A stretch of 42,609 nucleotides of DNA from Bacteroidales bacterium (GTDB lineage Bacteria > Bacteroidota > Bacteroidia > Bacteroidales > GCA-2748055). Both the position numbers and the translations under genes were made by a program. A model generated the notes under the pieces. That model did no database searches, had not been told where the DNA came from, and worked only from the letters and a program-made list of their open reading frames with translations. Of this stretch, positions 18,224-26,471 are shown one piece after another (the first letter of the stretch is position 1; each line of letters starts with the position of its first letter). Where the stretch lies: the NCBI GenBank assembly GCA_030589895.1, contig JAUUZQ010000023.1, positions 1 to 42,609 of the forward strand, read 5' to 3'.

Positions 18224-20554
18224 ATGATGGGAGTTAGAAATGTATGGAAAATAGTGAGAGGTCTTCTTTTCACTGAGAGGCATCTATGGGAATGCTTTGT
18301 ACTCTCGTTTCTGCTTGTTATCATGATGAGTGCTTGCACAGGAATGAAAAATATTGGTTTGAATGACCCTTTGCTGACGAAGCATGAAGTAGTTATTTCA
18401 ATGGAGGATAAAGATAAGAGCATGACGTATTTGAATTCAGATCTTGGCGAAGTAATCGACCCCATTCCCAATCAGAAGTTTCTGTGGATGAGACCATCAC
18501 TCTCATTCTATAATATTGCAGGTGAAGTGAAAAGTGAAAAGGGAATCAGGCACTGGATGAAATATACTGCAGGAAGTGCTCCTGTATCTATGAGCAATGT
18601 AGATCCGGAACAGGTTCGGGAGATATTACTGAACCGTCTTTCCAATAATGGATATTTTGAACCGGAGGTACACATCGTCAAACAGAGTAAAAAGCGCAAA
18701 GGCATCATCCACTATCTTGTTCATCCTGGTAAACAATCAGTATTTACGGATCTAAGTTATCCAACAGACAGTTCTGCAATAGAGAGAAGTTTGCAAAGCA
18801 CCAGAGAAGGTTCATTGATCAGGAAAGGGGATCCCTATTCCCTGGAGGTTTTGATCAATGAAAGAGAGAGAATTACAAAATTGCTTCAGGATTCAGGTTA
18901 TTATTACCTGAGAAATGATCATTTCCTCTTCAATGCTGATACTGGCAAGGAAGCTTACCAGGTACAACTTCGACTGAGCCTGAAAAAGGATGCTCCGGAC
19001 AATGCACTTCATGCACAGAGGATCGCCCAGATCTACGTTTTTGATGACTACAGCTTGATGGATTATGATCCGGACAGCAGTTTAGTTACTTCCTATACTT
19101 ATATTTCAGATAATCACGCCTTCAAGCCAGAAGTAATTCTCAGCAAAATAGCTCTGTTACCAGGGAGCCTCTATTCCAGAACTAAACACTATGCTTCCAT
19201 TGAAAACCTTATGGATCTTGGTGTTTACAAGAATCAGACTCTTAAATTTATACAGGATTCCGGTCAGAATCTCCTGAATTCCTATTTTTATCTTACACCG
19301 AAAAAGAAGAAGTCAATCAGCGGAGAATTGGATGCGGTTGCCCGATATACAAATTATGTGGGTCCTCTCCTCAAGCTGAGTCATCAGAACAGGAACATTT
19401 TTGGTGGTGCGGAGCAGCTGTCAGTGAGTCTCGAGGGAAGTGTAGAATTCCAGGTAGGAGGTGGAACCAGCAAGAGTTCCTACCGGATTGGTCTCGATGC
19501 TGAATTAAAGCTACCGAGGATCATTCCTTCCCTCCTTGATCGGAATAATGTAAACTCAGGAAATACAATCGCTACCGGGGGCTTTGATCTGTTCAGACGC
19601 ATCGAGTATTATTCACTACAGTCCTTCTATGCTTCCTATGGCTATAATTTTAGAGGAAGGGGGAATTTGCAATACCAGGTAAAGATCCCAAGTTTGTCTT
19701 TCACCCGGACTACTAACAAGACAGATCTATTTGAGGAGTACCTGGGGGAAAACCCAAGCGTGGCAAAAAGTTTCGAGGACCAGTTCATTTTTGGTGGTTC
19801 TTTCTCGTTATTGGTTGACAGACTGATGAATAAGGAGCATAAAGCTTCCTACTTTTTGTCAACGATGTTGGAAACTTCAGGAAATAGCCTCTACCTTTTA
19901 AACAACCTTACTGGCACCGATCCGATTTTGCCGGATGATCCTTATAAACTTCTGGGGGTTCCTTATGCCCAATATATAAAGGTAAGGACTGAATTCAGGT
20001 ACTATTTTCAACTAGGTGAACATGGGACAATAGCTACGAAAGCCATTGCCGGAATTGGATTACCTTTCGGGAATTCAGATATCATGCCCTACATAAAGCA
20101 GTATTATGCCGGTGGTACTAACAGCGTAAGGGCATTTCTTTCCCGCTCTGTTGGTCCGGGGTCTTTTGAGTTACCTGAAGAAAATATCGAAATAGATCAG
20201 ACTGGAGATATACTGATCGAATCCAGTGTTGAATATAGGTATGACATCATCAAGATGCTGAAGGGAGCCATTTTTCTGGACGCTGGAAATGTCTGGCTAA
20301 AGAATGAAGAACCTGAGAGACCGGGAGGAGAATTCAGATGGAACAGGTTCTATAAAGAACTGGCAATGGGAAGCGGTTTTGGTTTCAGGCTGGATGCCGA
20401 TTTCTTTGTACTTCGCCTGGATCTTGCCTGGCCCTTGTATAAACCCTATCTTGAACAAGGAAGCAGATGGACAGTGGGTGATATAAATTTCCTTAACAAG
20501 AGTTGGAGAAAGGACGAGCTGGTTTTTAATATTGCTATTGGATATCCCTTCTAA
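18224..20554 (+). CDS. tamL: TamL, lipoprotein variant of the Omp85 protein TamA
   Basis: 776 residues. It begins with a long charged n-region, then a hydrophobic stretch and lipobox MMSAC (Cys38), so this Omp85 protein is predicted to be lipidated, as is usual for TamL of Bacteroidota. Residues about 80-350 hold POTRA-like alpha/beta units; from about 375 to the end is a barrel of the surface antigen type, with GGTNSVRAFLSRSVGPGSF (the conserved RG/R-containing lid-lock region) and GAIFLDAGNVWL, ending in VFNIAIGYPF with terminal Phe. It is transcribed with tamB (24-base gap with AGGGAGAG before the start). Its stop is three bases from the convergent DUF481 stop, leaving no room for a terminator. 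Confidence 0.9.
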   Translation: MMGVRNVWKIVRGLLFTERHLWECFVLSFLLVIMMSACTGMKNIGLNDPLLTKHEVVISMEDKDKSMTYLNSDLGEVIDPIPNQKFLWMRPSLSFYNIAGEVKSEKGIRHWMKYTAGSAPVSMSNVDPEQVREILLNRLSNNGYFEPEVHIVKQSKKRKGIIHYLVHPGKQSVFTDLSYPTDSSAIERSLQSTREGSLIRKGDPYSLEVLINERERITKLLQDSGYYYLRNDHFLFNADTGKEAYQVQLRLSLKKDAPDNALHAQRIAQIYVFDDYSLMDYDPDSSLVTSYTYISDNHAFKPEVILSKIALLPGSLYSRTKHYASIENLMDLGVYKNQTLKFIQDSGQNLLNSYFYLTPKKKKSISGELDAVARYTNYVGPLLKLSHQNRNIFGGAEQLSVSLEGSVEFQVGGGTSKSSYRIGLDAELKLPRIIPSLLDRNNVNSGNTIATGGFDLFRRIEYYSLQSFYASYGYNFRGRGNLQYQVKIPSLSFTRTTNKTDLFEEYLGENPSVAKSFEDQFIFGGSFSLLVDRLMNKEHKASYFLSTMLETSGNSLYLLNNLTGTDPILPDDPYKLLGVPYAQYIKVRTEFRYYFQLGEHGTIATKAIAGIGLPFGNSDIMPYIKQYYAGGTNSVRAFLSRSVGPGSFELPEENIEIDQTGDILIESSVEYRYDIIKMLKGAIFLDAGNVWLKNEEPERPGGEFRWNRFYKELAMGSGFGFRLDADFFVLRLDLAWPLYKPYLEQGSRWTVGDINFLNKSWRKDELVFNIAIGYPF

Positions 20555-20557
20555 ATA

Positions 20558-21604
20558 CTACAGCTTATATTCTAATCCAATGCTTCCCCCCCAGATATCA
20601 CGAATGTCCACTCCCGACAGGGGCATGTTGTCAAAACTGTTGTAAAAGGAGCCTTTGATGTAAAAATCATTTACTAACTCCCACTTCAGACTGGCATTGA
20701 TCTCGGATCTCATGCGTCCCCATCTATTAAAACTTGGGACCAGAGTACCCCTGAAATTAAACTGGATTTCAGGCGAATCAAGTAAATATAGGGAGTAATC
20801 AAATATCAGGATCGCTTCAAGGTTCATTTGCTCAAGATCTGCTGAGAATTCTTTATTGATTAATAGCCCTGATCCAATATACAGGGTGGATTTGCTGTTG
20901 TAGATGATATTATTTCCACCCCCAAGTCCTAACGTAGTCCTTAGATCCAGGAGAAACTCAGAATTACTTTCTCCGAGGATTCTGCCCTGCAGGAACCATT
21001 TATTTGCAAGTAGCTTGTGGTAGGTTGCTCCACCAGTTTGTCTCTGTGTAAGTTCTGAAGCTTGTTCGCTTGTGAGGATAATATTATAAAATCCCTCCAG
21101 CATACTCTTATCTGTCCAGTATTGTATGTTTCCTTCGAAGTCAAACTGAAGGATCTCACTGGCTTTTGAATAGCTAATGCCTGTGCTGATGGTTCCCTTG
21201 AATCGATCGAACACCTTTTTTTCAATAGGTTGCAATCCTACAATAGTGATCATTCTGACCTCTGTTATATTACCGCCACGATCAATGATGACACATGAGC
21301 TTGATTTTCCTGCAGGAGCAAGATGACCAAAATAAAGACTACCATCCTCCAGAATTATCCTCATCGTATTCTTTATCCTCACGCTGTCGATTCGGTCCCA
21401 TTCAAGTTTAATAGTGCCTCCATCAGCTGTAGAAAGCCTTAAGGTATTGTTTTCAAGCGACTTCACTTCCCCTGTGATCCGATCCCCATTTTGAAAATAT
21501 ATGGTATCAATCTTTGATGATCCATAGACACTTTGTTGGATAAATAGGGTAGCAAGGAGGAAAAACAGAATATACCCGGACCTGGTGAGGGATAATCCTT
21601 TCAT
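20558..21604 (-). CDS. DUF481 family outer membrane protein with N-terminal Sm-like repeats
   Basis: 348 residues with a signal peptide ending near VYGSS. Residues about 33-95 hold two similar beta units, IYFQNGDRITGEVKSL and IILEDGSLYFGHL, which resemble the small Sm-like module often placed before DUF481. Residues about 130-348 form a barrel with the DUF481 pattern (GTISTGISYSKASEILQFDFEGNIQYW, TLYIGSGLLINKEF), ending in GSIGLEYKL. DUF481 includes the E. coli YdiY type, described as salt-induced outer membrane proteins; the role here is unknown. It lies 4 bases after the protease gene and is almost certainly cotranscribed with it. Confidence 0.85.
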   Translation of the reverse strand: MKGLSLTRSGYILFFLLATLFIQQSVYGSSKIDTIYFQNGDRITGEVKSLENNTLRLSTADGGTIKLEWDRIDSVRIKNTMRIILEDGSLYFGHLAPAGKSSSCVIIDRGGNITEVRMITIVGLQPIEKKVFDRFKGTISTGISYSKASEILQFDFEGNIQYWTDKSMLEGFYNIILTSEQASELTQRQTGGATYHKLLANKWFLQGRILGESNSEFLLDLRTTLGLGGGNNIIYNSKSTLYIGSGLLINKEFSADLEQMNLEAILIFDYSLYLLDSPEIQFNFRGTLVPSFNRWGRMRSEINASLKWELVNDFYIKGSFYNSFDNMPLSGVDIRDIWGGSIGLEYKL

Positions 21605-21608
21605 AATC

Positions 21609-22637
21609 TTATAGATCCATTTTCCACTTCAGAGTCATGACTTTACCATCTCTCAGAATCTTTAACTCATATTCCTGAAAAGTCTCCATAGAGTTCAGGT
21701 GATTTCTTAATACTTCAAACTTTTCAAAATTATCCAGAACAATATCGTCAAATGCCAGTATAACATCGCCGCCCAGTAGTAATTCAGATTCCCCGATTGT
21801 CACAGCCAGAAATCCACCTTTTAAGCCCATAAAGTACCCAGGCGATCCTTTTATCACATTTTGTACCATTAGGGCTCCTTGCTGGTCTACATTGAAGATC
21901 CTGCATAAAGTTAGGTCCAGGTTTATAAAATCAATACCGAACCAAACGCTGCCCCGTTGAATTAATATGTCATTGGCAATATTTGAGGATGCTGCAAAAC
22001 CTACACCTTCGAAGCCTCCCGAAACGGTAAGGATAGAACTTACAATTCCCACAATCTCACCTTTCATATTGAACATGGGGCCACCACTGTTCCCTTTATT
22101 GATTGAGGCGTCAGTCTGGAGGTACTCCATTTGCATGAAATTTCCCGTCATTTGTTCGTCCCTGTGCTTGCCGCTGATGATACCTTTGGAAACAGAATGA
22201 GAAAGTCCAAGAGGTGCACCAATAATAAAGATATCTTCGCCCAGCCTAAGCTCATCGGAATTACCCAGCAGTAAGGGATCTACACCCTTTGCGGCTTGCT
22301 TCAGTTTGAGAAGTGCCACATCTGCAATTTGGGAAGATCTGATAAGTTCGGCTTCAATTTTTCTTCCATCAATAAGTTCAACAATGATCATCGAGGCATT
22401 TGCAACAACATGTGCTGCCGTCAGCACGTAATCGCTCTGATCCCCAACAATCGATCCGGAACCAATGCCTTCATTGGATGTTTTTACCATTGGATCGCCC
22501 TCTCCAGGGCTTTTTTCTTCCACAACATATATGGTTACGACACTCTTATTAACGCGCTCAACAAGATCAACAAAATCCTGTCCGCTAAGTTGTAGAAGAA
22601 CAGTTAAAGCGATGAGGCTTGAAAATACTCTCTTCAT
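21609..22637 (-). CDS. HtrA/DegP-like trypsin-fold serine protease with PDZ-like tail
   Basis: 342 residues with a signal peptide ending near LSGQD. The chymotrypsin-like catalytic triad is complete: His76 in LTAAHVV, Asp106 in DVALLKL, Ser184 in INKGNSGGPMF. Residues about 235-340 look like a single PDZ-type domain (GALMVQNVIKGSPGYFMG, GGDVILAFDD). Periplasmic HtrA proteases degrade or refold misfolded envelope proteins; this one is shorter than DegP and has one PDZ, as in DegS. An N-terminal signal rather than a long membrane anchor is more likely here, but the cleavage site is weak. It is the first gene of a two-gene unit with DUF481. A perfect TATATTTG promoter element lies 41 bases before its ATG. 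Confidence 0.9.
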   Translation of the reverse strand: MKRVFSSLIALTVLLQLSGQDFVDLVERVNKSVVTIYVVEEKSPGEGDPMVKTSNEGIGSGSIVGDQSDYVLTAAHVVANASMIIVELIDGRKIEAELIRSSQIADVALLKLKQAAKGVDPLLLGNSDELRLGEDIFIIGAPLGLSHSVSKGIISGKHRDEQMTGNFMQMEYLQTDASINKGNSGGPMFNMKGEIVGIVSSILTVSGGFEGVGFAASSNIANDILIQRGSVWFGIDFINLDLTLCRIFNVDQQGALMVQNVIKGSPGYFMGLKGGFLAVTIGESELLLGGDVILAFDDIVLDNFEKFEVLRNHLNSMETFQEYELKILRDGKVMTLKWKMDL

Positions 22638-22677
22638 TGGTTCTGTTATTTTTATTCTTATAATGTTTTGTATTCAT

Positions 22678-22685
22678 CAAATATA
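22678..22685 (-). promoter_or_regulatory. Bacteroidota -7 promoter element TATATTTG
   Basis: Minus-strand TATATTTG exactly matches TAnnTTTG and lies 41 bases upstream of the protease ATG. Just upstream of it, CCTGAG-gaaga-CTCAGG (22695-22711) is a perfect inverted repeat located where the -33 region would be; it could be an operator, or a chance hairpin. Confidence 0.45.
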
Positions 22686-22694
22686 TGAAACTTA

Positions 22695-22711
22695 CCTGAG
22701 GAAGACTCAGG
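22695..22711. promoter_or_regulatory. Inverted repeat upstream of the HtrA-like gene
   Basis: Six-base perfect arms CCTGAG/CTCAGG around a 5-base centre, located 10 bases upstream of a -7 promoter element for the protease gene. The position fits an operator; nothing in the window identifies a regulator. Confidence 0.25.
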
Positions 22712-22727
22712 CAAAGACTATATTAAA

Positions 22728-22758
22728 AGAAAGATCCCTGCTTTCCAGCAGGGATCTT
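22728..22758 (-). terminator. Rho-independent terminator of the 22800-23390 gene
   Basis: Twelve-base perfect stem AAGATCCCTGCT (22731-22742) with AGCAGGGATCTT (22747-22758) and loop TTCC. Read on the minus strand, the stem is followed by TTTCTTTTAAT, so it terminates the minus-strand gene that ends at 22800. Confidence 0.85.
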
Positions 22759-22799
22759 CACTTCATTTTTCTACTAATGTACAAGCTCTTTGTCGGTTC

Positions 22800-23390
22800 C
22801 TATTGTGATTCAAACGCCAGTCCTAAAGTAAAACTGATATAAGAGATGCTTTGCAAATCACGGCTCTCAGCGGCGTAGCTGTATTTTACCTTGAAATAGG
22901 GAGCAAGGCTTGGGGTAGCTTCATAGACCACACCTATTTCTGGTGCGACATTGAATTGCCAATCAGTTTCCTGAATTGAGAAAGTTCCAATCTCGGTAAG
23001 TTTCTCAGTAAAGGACGTTCCTATTCCAAAGCCGGCAAATGGTCTTATGTCACCAGTTCCTATAAAGCCTTTGAATGTAAGCAATACGGGTATGGTATTG
23101 ATATAGCGGTACTGGTTTCCACTAATGGTATATTGATTGTATTCGACCGACTGGTCATTAAGGGCTTCCGTAAAAGTAAGCCAGGAAATATCCGAGCCAA
23201 CAGTGATATTGTCAGAAACGAACCTATTGAATCCTATACCAATTCCACGCCAGCTGACATTCTCAATATAATCACTCGTAGCTCCAAGTGGAATAGCAGG
23301 CCCGTAATATATTGATGTGAAACCCAGGTCGGTTTGTGAATATGCGCTGAAGGATGCAAACATCAGCATGATGATAAATAATTTTTTCAT
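22800..23390 (-). CDS. Small porin-like outer membrane barrel (OmpX/OmpW type)
   Basis: 196 residues with a signal peptide ending near AYSQT. The mature part is a run of barrel strands (GIGIGFNRFVSDNITVGSDISW, YRYINTIPVLLTFKGFIG, IRPFAGFGIGTSF, FNVAPEIGVVYEATPSLAPYFKVKYSY) ending in SYISFTLGLAFESQ. The 'R/I-PFAGFGIG' segment is common in small eight-stranded 'porin family' barrels of Bacteroidota. It may be a structural or stress-related outer membrane protein; nothing points to a substrate. It stands alone with a good terminator behind it. Confidence 0.8.
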   Translation of the reverse strand: MKKLFIIMLMFASFSAYSQTDLGFTSIYYGPAIPLGATSDYIENVSWRGIGIGFNRFVSDNITVGSDISWLTFTEALNDQSVEYNQYTISGNQYRYINTIPVLLTFKGFIGTGDIRPFAGFGIGTSFTEKLTEIGTFSIQETDWQFNVAPEIGVVYEATPSLAPYFKVKYSYAAESRDLQSISYISFTLGLAFESQ

Positions 23391-23416
23391 TTTTTATGAT
23401 TTTTGTTTTAACACCC

Positions 23417-24115
23417 TTATTTTAATAAAAATGGACTCTGTTCGAACAACTGGTCCATTTGAACAGAAATCCTGTCCATAATACTACTCTCAGACCCTGC
23501 AAGGATACCATTTATTCCAGCCGACCAGACAATAGGAATCTTAATATCGATCTTATCGTTTTCCGGAAGCTCTGCGGTAATTCCATCCGTATTGATCATC
23601 TCTATCAAAATAGTACCGGCAGTGTAGTTGTATACCGAGTATCCTGAATAGTATGAAGGATAATAGTAATAGCTGTAATAAGAATCATAGGGATAATAGA
23701 ACCAATCCCATGGGTACCAATAGTAGTAATCATACCATGAATAGTAATAAGAGTAAATATCTGTATCCAGCACTGCGGTATGCAGCACAACGTCAACAGT
23801 CTCTGACATATTGGTTGTATCTGTTATTTCAGTCCAACCCGCATCGAGAAAGTGCTGGCGCAGTTCACTAACAATATGATTGTCATAAGTTCTGTCTGGC
23901 AAAATCTCGTTATCATCCGTGATATGAATCACAGTATCTTTCAGGTAGAAAGATGATAGCTTGGAGAAATCCATATCCCTGTCATACGATGATATCGCAA
24001 TATCCAGGTCTTCTATATAGACATCATGGTCTGGATAGCAAGCGGTCATTAAAAGACCTGTTACCAGCGTAAACATTATTAAATAACCTGGTTTTTTCAT
24101 TTTATTTTTTTTCAT
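23417..24115 (-). CDS. DUF4136-like lipoprotein with an aromatic-rich insert
   Basis: 232 residues; lipobox LLMTAC gives Cys26. A second ATG six residues in (MKKPGYLIMF) would give a shorter, equally good signal. The core (DFSKLSSFYLKDTV near 50, VDVVLHTAVLD near 108, and a C-terminal ILAGSESSIMDRISVQMDQLFEQSPF) has the layout of DUF4136 lipoproteins. Residues 121-164 are an extreme aromatic segment: 28 of 44 residues are Tyr, Trp or Phe, mostly Tyr, interrupted only by Ser, Asp, Pro and Gly. It replaces the shorter Tyr/Trp stretch often present in this family. DUF4136 function is unknown. The gene stands alone in the window between two similarly exported genes. Confidence 0.78.
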   Translation of the reverse strand: MKKNKMKKPGYLIMFTLVTGLLMTACYPDHDVYIEDLDIAISSYDRDMDFSKLSSFYLKDTVIHITDDNEILPDRTYDNHIVSELRQHFLDAGWTEITDTTNMSETVDVVLHTAVLDTDIYSYYYSWYDYYYWYPWDWFYYPYDSYYSYYYYPSYYSGYSVYNYTAGTILIEMINTDGITAELPENDKIDIKIPIVWSAGINGILAGSESSIMDRISVQMDQLFEQSPFLLK

Positions 24116-24187
24116 TTTTACTAAAAATTGTATTTTTAAGATATGAATTATCTTCGCTTATAACAAAAAGGATTTGACAATTGTTCA

Positions 24188-25630
24188 TTAACGTCTTCCA
24201 CCAGGCCTGGCACCGGATGAAGAGGGACGGCTCATGTTACCTCCACTCGGCCTGTAATCACCAGAAGACCTCCTGTGTTGATTATTGCCATTGTATCTTT
24301 GGTAATTGTTTGAACTGGCGCGTGAAGTATTTGAAGGCGGTCTGTTCTGTGTGCTTCTGTTCACATTGTTGTTCCTGTTCACATTGTTGTTCCTGTTAAC
24401 ATTGTTGTTCTTGTTAACATTAGTATTCCTGTTAACATTGTTGTTCTTGTTAACATTAGTATTCCTGTTAACATTAGTATTCCTGTTAACGTTCTTATTA
24501 ACATTGATGTTGCGGTTCACGTTTACATTGGTACTCCTCCTTACAGCAGAATGATAGCCGGAATGGCCATGGGGATGTCTGTTATAGTGATGTACATAAT
24601 GCGAATTAATATGGGGGTAGGCATTATAATGAGTATGGAAGGACCAATGCATATAATGATAGGAGGGTGTACCAACGATCACAACAGCCCCTCCGGGCCC
24701 ATAATAAAATCCTGTATGGTACCAATGGGGTACAGGAGCCCAATAGGGCGTGGCATACCAGTAGGGGTATCCGAACCAGTATGGGTATCCATATACTACA
24801 TTGACCTGCACAACAGATGAATTATCCTCTGCTCTATCACTGGTCAACTCTTCTTCATATCCATACTCCTTTGCGTAATCTTCACCAGCCTTTTGCATTT
24901 CCTTGAATGCTTCCGGATTCTCTTCTAATTCCTTCTTCCAATCTTCAATCTCAGCCTCCTGTTGTGCCTTGAGAGCTCTATGACTGGAATCACTTTTACT
25001 GATTGTCCCTACCCTGTCTGACTTGTACAATTCCCCGATATAAAGGGTTAGCTCCATATTTGTGGCCATGACGTCCATAATCTCCGGCTCTTCGATCAGG
25101 TATAGAAAGGCATCCCTGGTCTCCGCAGGATAATCATCAAGGATTGCCTTGAGGGAATTTTTACTTTCCTTATATAGTCCAGACAAGGAAACCAGTAATT
25201 TATATTTGTTTATATAGAGCGACTTTGCGTCATCATGTGCATCTACCGGATATTTTTCATCCAGCATTTTCATAAGGTCCTTCTTTGCGTATTCCTTCTT
25301 ACTGCCTCCTACTGTCATGTCAGCAACAAGTCCCTTGTACCTGATCACATTGTAAACTTTTTCCTGGATCTCACGTTCCTCGGATTCGATGGTGGCGATA
25401 AATTTTTCTTTTGTTTCCTCCTGGAGCTTACTGATCCTTCTAAGACCCCCGGGATATAAACTGGCTTCAAGAATCATGGAGCGGTCAAGTTTTGGATAGA
25501 GTATCAAAGCCTCCATGCCGGCCTGAAACACGGAATCCCTTTCGGTGCTGTCTTTAGTCTGTCCATATAATCCACCCTGTCCAATGAACAAAAATGCTAT
25601 TATACATGTTAGAATGTTAGAATTTTTCAT
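24188..25630 (-). CDS. DUF3300-like exported protein with aromatic/His region and Asn-rich repeat tail
   Basis: 480 residues with a signal peptide ending near GLYG. Residues about 30-260 are helical and charged, opening with MEALILYPKLDRSMILEASLYP, which recalls the start of DUF3300 proteins. Residues 280-360 are packed with Tyr, Trp, His, Gly and Pro. Residues 368-425 are repeats of an Asn-rich hexapeptide (NVNRNT, NVNKNN). The tail is Arg/Ser/Gly/Pro-rich and basic (ends GARPGGRR). DUF3300 proteins share the order helical domain, aromatic stretch, NVNRN-type tail, so the resemblance is good, but I cannot confirm homology. The role is unknown; the chemistry suggests binding to metals, polyanions or the cell surface. 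Confidence 0.75.
   Translation of the reverse strand: MKNSNILTCIIAFLFIGQGGLYGQTKDSTERDSVFQAGMEALILYPKLDRSMILEASLYPGGLRRISKLQEETKEKFIATIESEEREIQEKVYNVIRYKGLVADMTVGGSKKEYAKKDLMKMLDEKYPVDAHDDAKSLYINKYKLLVSLSGLYKESKNSLKAILDDYPAETRDAFLYLIEEPEIMDVMATNMELTLYIGELYKSDRVGTISKSDSSHRALKAQQEAEIEDWKKELEENPEAFKEMQKAGEDYAKEYGYEEELTSDRAEDNSSVVQVNVVYGYPYWFGYPYWYATPYWAPVPHWYHTGFYYGPGGAVVIVGTPSYHYMHWSFHTHYNAYPHINSHYVHHYNRHPHGHSGYHSAVRRSTNVNVNRNINVNKNVNRNTNVNRNTNVNKNNNVNRNTNVNKNNNVNRNNNVNRNNNVNRSTQNRPPSNTSRASSNNYQRYNGNNQHRRSSGDYRPSGGNMSRPSSSGARPGGRR
24363..24506 (-). repeat. Eight-copy 18-bp tandem repeat inside a coding sequence
   Basis: An 18-base unit (minus strand AACAGGAACAACAATGTT, with AACAAG and AATACT variants) repeats in register eight times: the plus-strand ACATT landmark occurs at 24363, 24381, 24399, 24417, 24435, 24453 and 24471, with a variant ACGTT at 24489. 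Each unit codes for a hexapeptide of Asn/Val/Arg-Lys. A whole number of codons per unit means copy-number change would keep the frame. Confidence 0.9.
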
Positions 25631-25843
25631 AAAATCAATATTAATTGCAAGTTACACTTTTTTCATTTGTCTAAAATCAGGATTCATCCTAATAACAAGA
25701 TATTTGAAATAAAGTTCAATAGTTAATCAGTAAGTTTTACAACGAAGGAATTAACGGTTCAAGTATTAAAAGTAATAAAAATGTAGTACTATTGTAATGG
25801 TGACAACCTGACAAAATTAAATAAAACCTAAAAAAATACTATC

Positions 25844-26458
25844 ATGAAGAGATTAATTTTTTTGTTTGCAGTATTTGCACTCATCATTGGGTCTGAAACA
25901 AAAGCTCAGACCATCGAGGCGGGGGGGTATTTCGGTTATATGCTCAGCGGACCGGTTCGTTACATCGTTGGTGATGCGCTTATCATGGATAATCCTGCAT
26001 ATGGTGGATTTGTTCATACAAGGGTAGCAAGAAATGTAAAGTTCGAAATGATGTACTTACGCAGTGATTCAAGGGTCAGATATTCATCATTGGCGAGCGG
26101 CACCGATATATATGACATGAGTACTGAGTATTATCATGTTGGTGGGATGAATTTATTTGGCGACCATGATAGGATCAAGCCTTTTTCCAGCTTTTCACTT
26201 GGCGCTACACGTTTCCATATAAAGGAGAACCTGGGTTATTTTGATGTATGGAAATTTTCAATTGCCCCAAGTGTGGGAGTGAAAATCTATCTTACTGAAA
26301 GAATTGGTATTCAGGGACAGGCACGATTGTTAATGCCGCTAACATTTGATGGGCTTGGCTTCTGGTGGAGCACATCCGGTGGTCCACAGGCTGCCGTTAG
26401 CATGACCGTTCCTGTATGGCAGGGTGATTTTTCCGGTGGTGTCTTTATCCGTTTGTAA
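25844..26458 (+). CDS. Small outer membrane beta-barrel protein
   Basis: 204 residues with a signal peptide ending near TKAQT. Barrel strand patterns run through the mature part (IEAGGYFGYMLSGPVRYIVG, VKFEMMYLRSDSRVRY, KPFSSFSLGATRFHI, FSIAPSVGVKIYLTERIGIQGQARLL), ending in GDFSGGVFIRL. This is a typical eight-stranded porin-like protein of unknown function. It is the first plus-strand gene after a 213-base divergent leader shared with the DUF3300-like gene; no clear TAnnTTTG is visible there. Its stop lies 13 bases from the stop of convergent trmN6. Confidence 0.78.
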   Translation: MKRLIFLFAVFALIIGSETKAQTIEAGGYFGYMLSGPVRYIVGDALIMDNPAYGGFVHTRVARNVKFEMMYLRSDSRVRYSSLASGTDIYDMSTEYYHVGGMNLFGDHDRIKPFSSFSLGATRFHIKENLGYFDVWKFSIAPSVGVKIYLTERIGIQGQARLLMPLTFDGLGFWWSTSGGPQAAVSMTVPVWQGDFSGGVFIRL

Positions 26459-26471
26459 TGACCCGAAAACT

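Noticed and set aside
24355-24510. Regular 18-base direct repeats as a CRISPR array
   Set aside because: The units abut with no spacers and are in frame inside a coding sequence for an Asn-rich protein tail.
24306-24554. Leu/Phe/Thr-rich plus-strand frame of 82 residues
   Set aside because: It is the complement of the NVNRN repeat region; the repeat itself keeps the frame open.
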